From Peptostreptococcus russellii (GTDB lineage: Bacteria; Bacillota; Clostridia; Peptostreptococcales; Peptostreptococcaceae), in the NCBI RefSeq assembly GCF_003012055.1, contig NZ_JYGE01000005.1:1-64000 (forward strand): a DNA stretch of 64,000 bases. The letters are read 5' to 3'. The notes below the pieces were generated by a model, which saw only the letters and a program-made list of their open reading frames with translations, was not told the DNA's origin and ran no database searches. The position numbers and the translations under genes were made by a program. Below, piece after piece: positions 62,437 through 64,000 of the stretch; the first letter of the stretch is position 1, and each line of letters starts with the position of its first letter.

Positions 62437-63675
62437 CTATTCTGCTAATGTTTTTAGCCTTCTCACGACTTCTTTCATAATCATAGGGTCAAGAGCATAA
62501 CAAATTCTAAACCATCCTGCTTCATTGGCATTGAAAATTGCTCCCGGAGACATATTTAACTTTAAATCGTTAAATAATCTGCTCCAAAGTTTCTTTTCGC
62601 CCTCAAAGGTATCTTCTTCTAGATAATTTCTTAAGTTAGCGAAAACAAATAGTCCTCCCTTTGCTTCTTTTACTTCTATTCCTAGAGATTTCAAATCTTC
62701 TTTGATGCTCTCATAGCTTTTTTTCAATTGTTTTCCATTATTAGCTAACAACTCCTCTAGTCCATCTGACTTTAAAAGCTCAGTTAGTAGTGCCTGCGTA
62801 TGAGTAGACACACCAGAGTAATAAGCTATATTTCTCATTCCTTTTAGTAAATCTTCATTGAAGGAAATTGCAAATCCAGTTCTAAAACCAGACAAGGCAA
62901 AATCTTTTGCAAAGCTACTTGTAACATGTACATGTGTTAAATATTCATCTGGAACTAAGTCTAGTGTACTTATCCATTCTGTCTCTTCACTATGTATAGT
63001 CTGTGCATATATTTCATCTGAAACTACTTCCAACTTTTTATCCATCGCAAAGTTTACTACATTCATTATTTCATTTTCTGAATAAACCTTACCTGTTGGG
63101 TTGTTAGGGGATGAGAATAAAATACCAACTACATTTTTACCTTTTGCTACTTCTTCATTATATGCTTTTTCAAACTCTTCTGTCTCTAAGTTCTCTTCAT
63201 TGTAGACTGGAACTAGCTCTACTTTTGCTCTTTCAGAAAAATCATCAATAAAGCCTGAATAAAATGGTGCTGGTACTAAAAATACATCTCCTTCATCTCC
63301 AAGCATAGTTGCAAGCATCTCTAAAGCTAGAGAACATCCAGAACCAACTATTATATTTTTTTTGCTTATGCTTCTATTTTTCTTTCTCTTAAAAATTAAC
63401 TTTTGCCAGTGATTTGCTATAGCAGTTCTAAACTCTTCACTTCCATAAAAATAATCATAATGAAGATTCTTAGATTCTAGTTTCATATTTTTTTGAATAT
63501 TTTCAAGAAATGCTATAAGTTCTTTATCTATCAAGTGTGTTTCAGCTGTTCCTAAATTTATATATCCGTCTTTTCTATTTACAGGATCATATCTTTTATC
63601 TCTAGTGCTAAAGTCTGCGTGCATTAAAGCTGACATTTCCTTTACATTACTTTTTCCTCTTTTTGATAATGACAT
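62437..63675 (-). CDS. Class I/II PLP aminotransferase
   Basis: A 412-residue fold-type I aminotransferase. The motifs NLGTAETHLIDKE, VGSGCSLALEMLATMLGDEGDVFLVPAPFYSGFIDD and LFSSPNNPTGKVYSE are present; the PLP lysine lies in SSFAKDFALSGFRTGFAIS and the terminal Arg in WFRICYALD. The NLGTAE and PFYSGF sequences resemble ACC synthase-like members of the family. Substrate unknown. RBS GGAGGGGGAAAATTATG. It lies 20 bases after the SDR gene in the same operon. Confidence 0.9.
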   Translation of the reverse strand: MSLSKRGKSNVKEMSALMHADFSTRDKRYDPVNRKDGYINLGTAETHLIDKELIAFLENIQKNMKLESKNLHYDYFYGSEEFRTAIANHWQKLIFKRKKNRSISKKNIIVGSGCSLALEMLATMLGDEGDVFLVPAPFYSGFIDDFSERAKVELVPVYNEENLETEEFEKAYNEEVAKGKNVVGILFSSPNNPTGKVYSENEIMNVVNFAMDKKLEVVSDEIYAQTIHSEETEWISTLDLVPDEYLTHVHVTSSFAKDFALSGFRTGFAISFNEDLLKGMRNIAYYSGVSTHTQALLTELLKSDGLEELLANNGKQLKKSYESIKEDLKSLGIEVKEAKGGLFVFANLRNYLEEDTFEGEKKLWSRLFNDLKLNMSPGAIFNANEAGWFRICYALDPMIMKEVVRRLKTLAE

Positions 63676-63695
63676 AATTTTCCCCCTCCAAATTA

Positions 63696-64000
63696 TTAGT
63701 GACTTAAACCTGCTTCAGTTTGAATTCCTGGTCTAGATGCCAATCCCATAGTTGCATCTAATATTGCTCCATGAAGAACTGTTGATTCATCTTTTAATAA
63801 CTGTTCAATCCAATATGATATTTCTTCTGGCTGTATTAGTCTCTTTTTAGGCTGTGCTAAATCAAATGCTGTTCTTTCTTCTTCGCTCATCTTTGATAAA
63901 GTACTAGAAGTAAACATTGGTGTTTCTGTTGCTCCTGGACAAACTGTGAATACATCTATTAGTGTATGTGTATTTTCTGCAGCCAATTGTTTTCCTAAAA
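63696..64000 (-). CDS. Short-chain dehydrogenase/reductase, C-terminal part
   Basis: Only the last approximately 101 residues lie in the window; the frame is open to the right edge. The sequence LGKQLAAENTHTLIDVFTVCPGATETPMF has the SDR hallmark PG-x-T-x-T-PMF after the catalytic YxxxK region (outside the window). It ends GILDATMGLASRPGIQTEAGLSH-like. It is first of the visible SDR-aminotransferase-MFS operon. Substrate and full length cannot be judged. Confidence 0.85.
   Translation of the reverse strand, partial: LGKQLAAENTHTLIDVFTVCPGATETPMFTSSTLSKMSEEERTAFDLAQPKKRLIQPEEISYWIEQLLKDESTVLHGAILDATMGLASRPGIQTEAGLSH

Overview
The window is low-GC, AT-rich chromosomal DNA of an anaerobic Firmicute. 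I place it in or near the Peptostreptococcaceae (class Clostridia) by inference: cell wall-binding (CWB2) repeat remnants, an energy-coupling-factor cobalt transporter, feoAB, a Clostridia-type acetylase-route lysine operon, and a GGGtGRT/Fe-S scaffold pair. A bile-salt-hydrolase-family gene suggests a host-associated lifestyle. No phage, insertion sequence or CRISPR array is visible.

Layout. 0-1.6 kb (minus strand): a stable-RNA operon in the order promoter, 5S rRNA, nine tRNAs (Asn, Glu, Val, Thr, Lys, Ser-TGA, Ser-GCT, Pro, CAT tRNA), then the 5' end of 16S rRNA running off the left edge. 1.6-2.7 kb: gene-free, repeat-rich spacer. 2.7-12.9 kb (mostly minus): ECF sigma/anti-sigma pair, transketolase, a small membrane protein (plus), gamma-carbonic-anhydrase-like protein, cbiMNQ-cbiO cobalt transporter, alpha/beta hydrolase and an AlkD-like protein. 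13.1-22.8 kb (plus): a lysine operon led by a lysine riboswitch and a second, degenerate riboswitch-tail/terminator copy: lysC, asd, dapA, dapB, dapH-type acetyltransferase, N-acetyl-DAP deacetylase, an alanine racemase-like gene, lysA.

22.9-35.2 kb: MATE exporter and YoaK-like protein (plus), OpuC-type compatible-solute ABC transporter (minus), several small membrane or zinc-ribbon genes, diacylglycerol kinase behind a 19-copy hexanucleotide repeat, choloylglycine hydrolase-family enzyme, a CWB2 remnant, TraX-like protein and uridine kinase. 35.3-37.8 kb: biotin locus, with a BirA-type operator, bioY and a fused bioB-bioD. 37.8-44.4 kb: LOG-family protein, membrane-anchored GDPD, lrgAB and a metallophosphatase lipoprotein.

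44.6-64 kb: family I CoA-transferase, Fe-S scaffold + GGGtGRT pair, ferredoxin-nitroreductase, glyA, a DUF4236-like coiled-coil protein near a second hexanucleotide repeat, feoAB, an unknown gene with an A9 tract that breaks its 5' frame, a lipoprotein, a metNIQ methionine transporter, a DUF169 protein, and an SDR/aminotransferase/MFS operon cut by the right edge.

Most transcription units end in clear intrinsic terminators. Several carry near-consensus promoters overlapped by palindromes (MATE, opuC, bioY), which suggests simple repressor control. The strongest candidates for something undescribed are the tandem degenerate lysine-riboswitch leader, the BioB-BioD fusion with altered auxiliary-cluster ligands, the Fe-S scaffold/GGGtGRT pair, the variable-repeat leader of the lipid kinase, and the A9 slippage gene.
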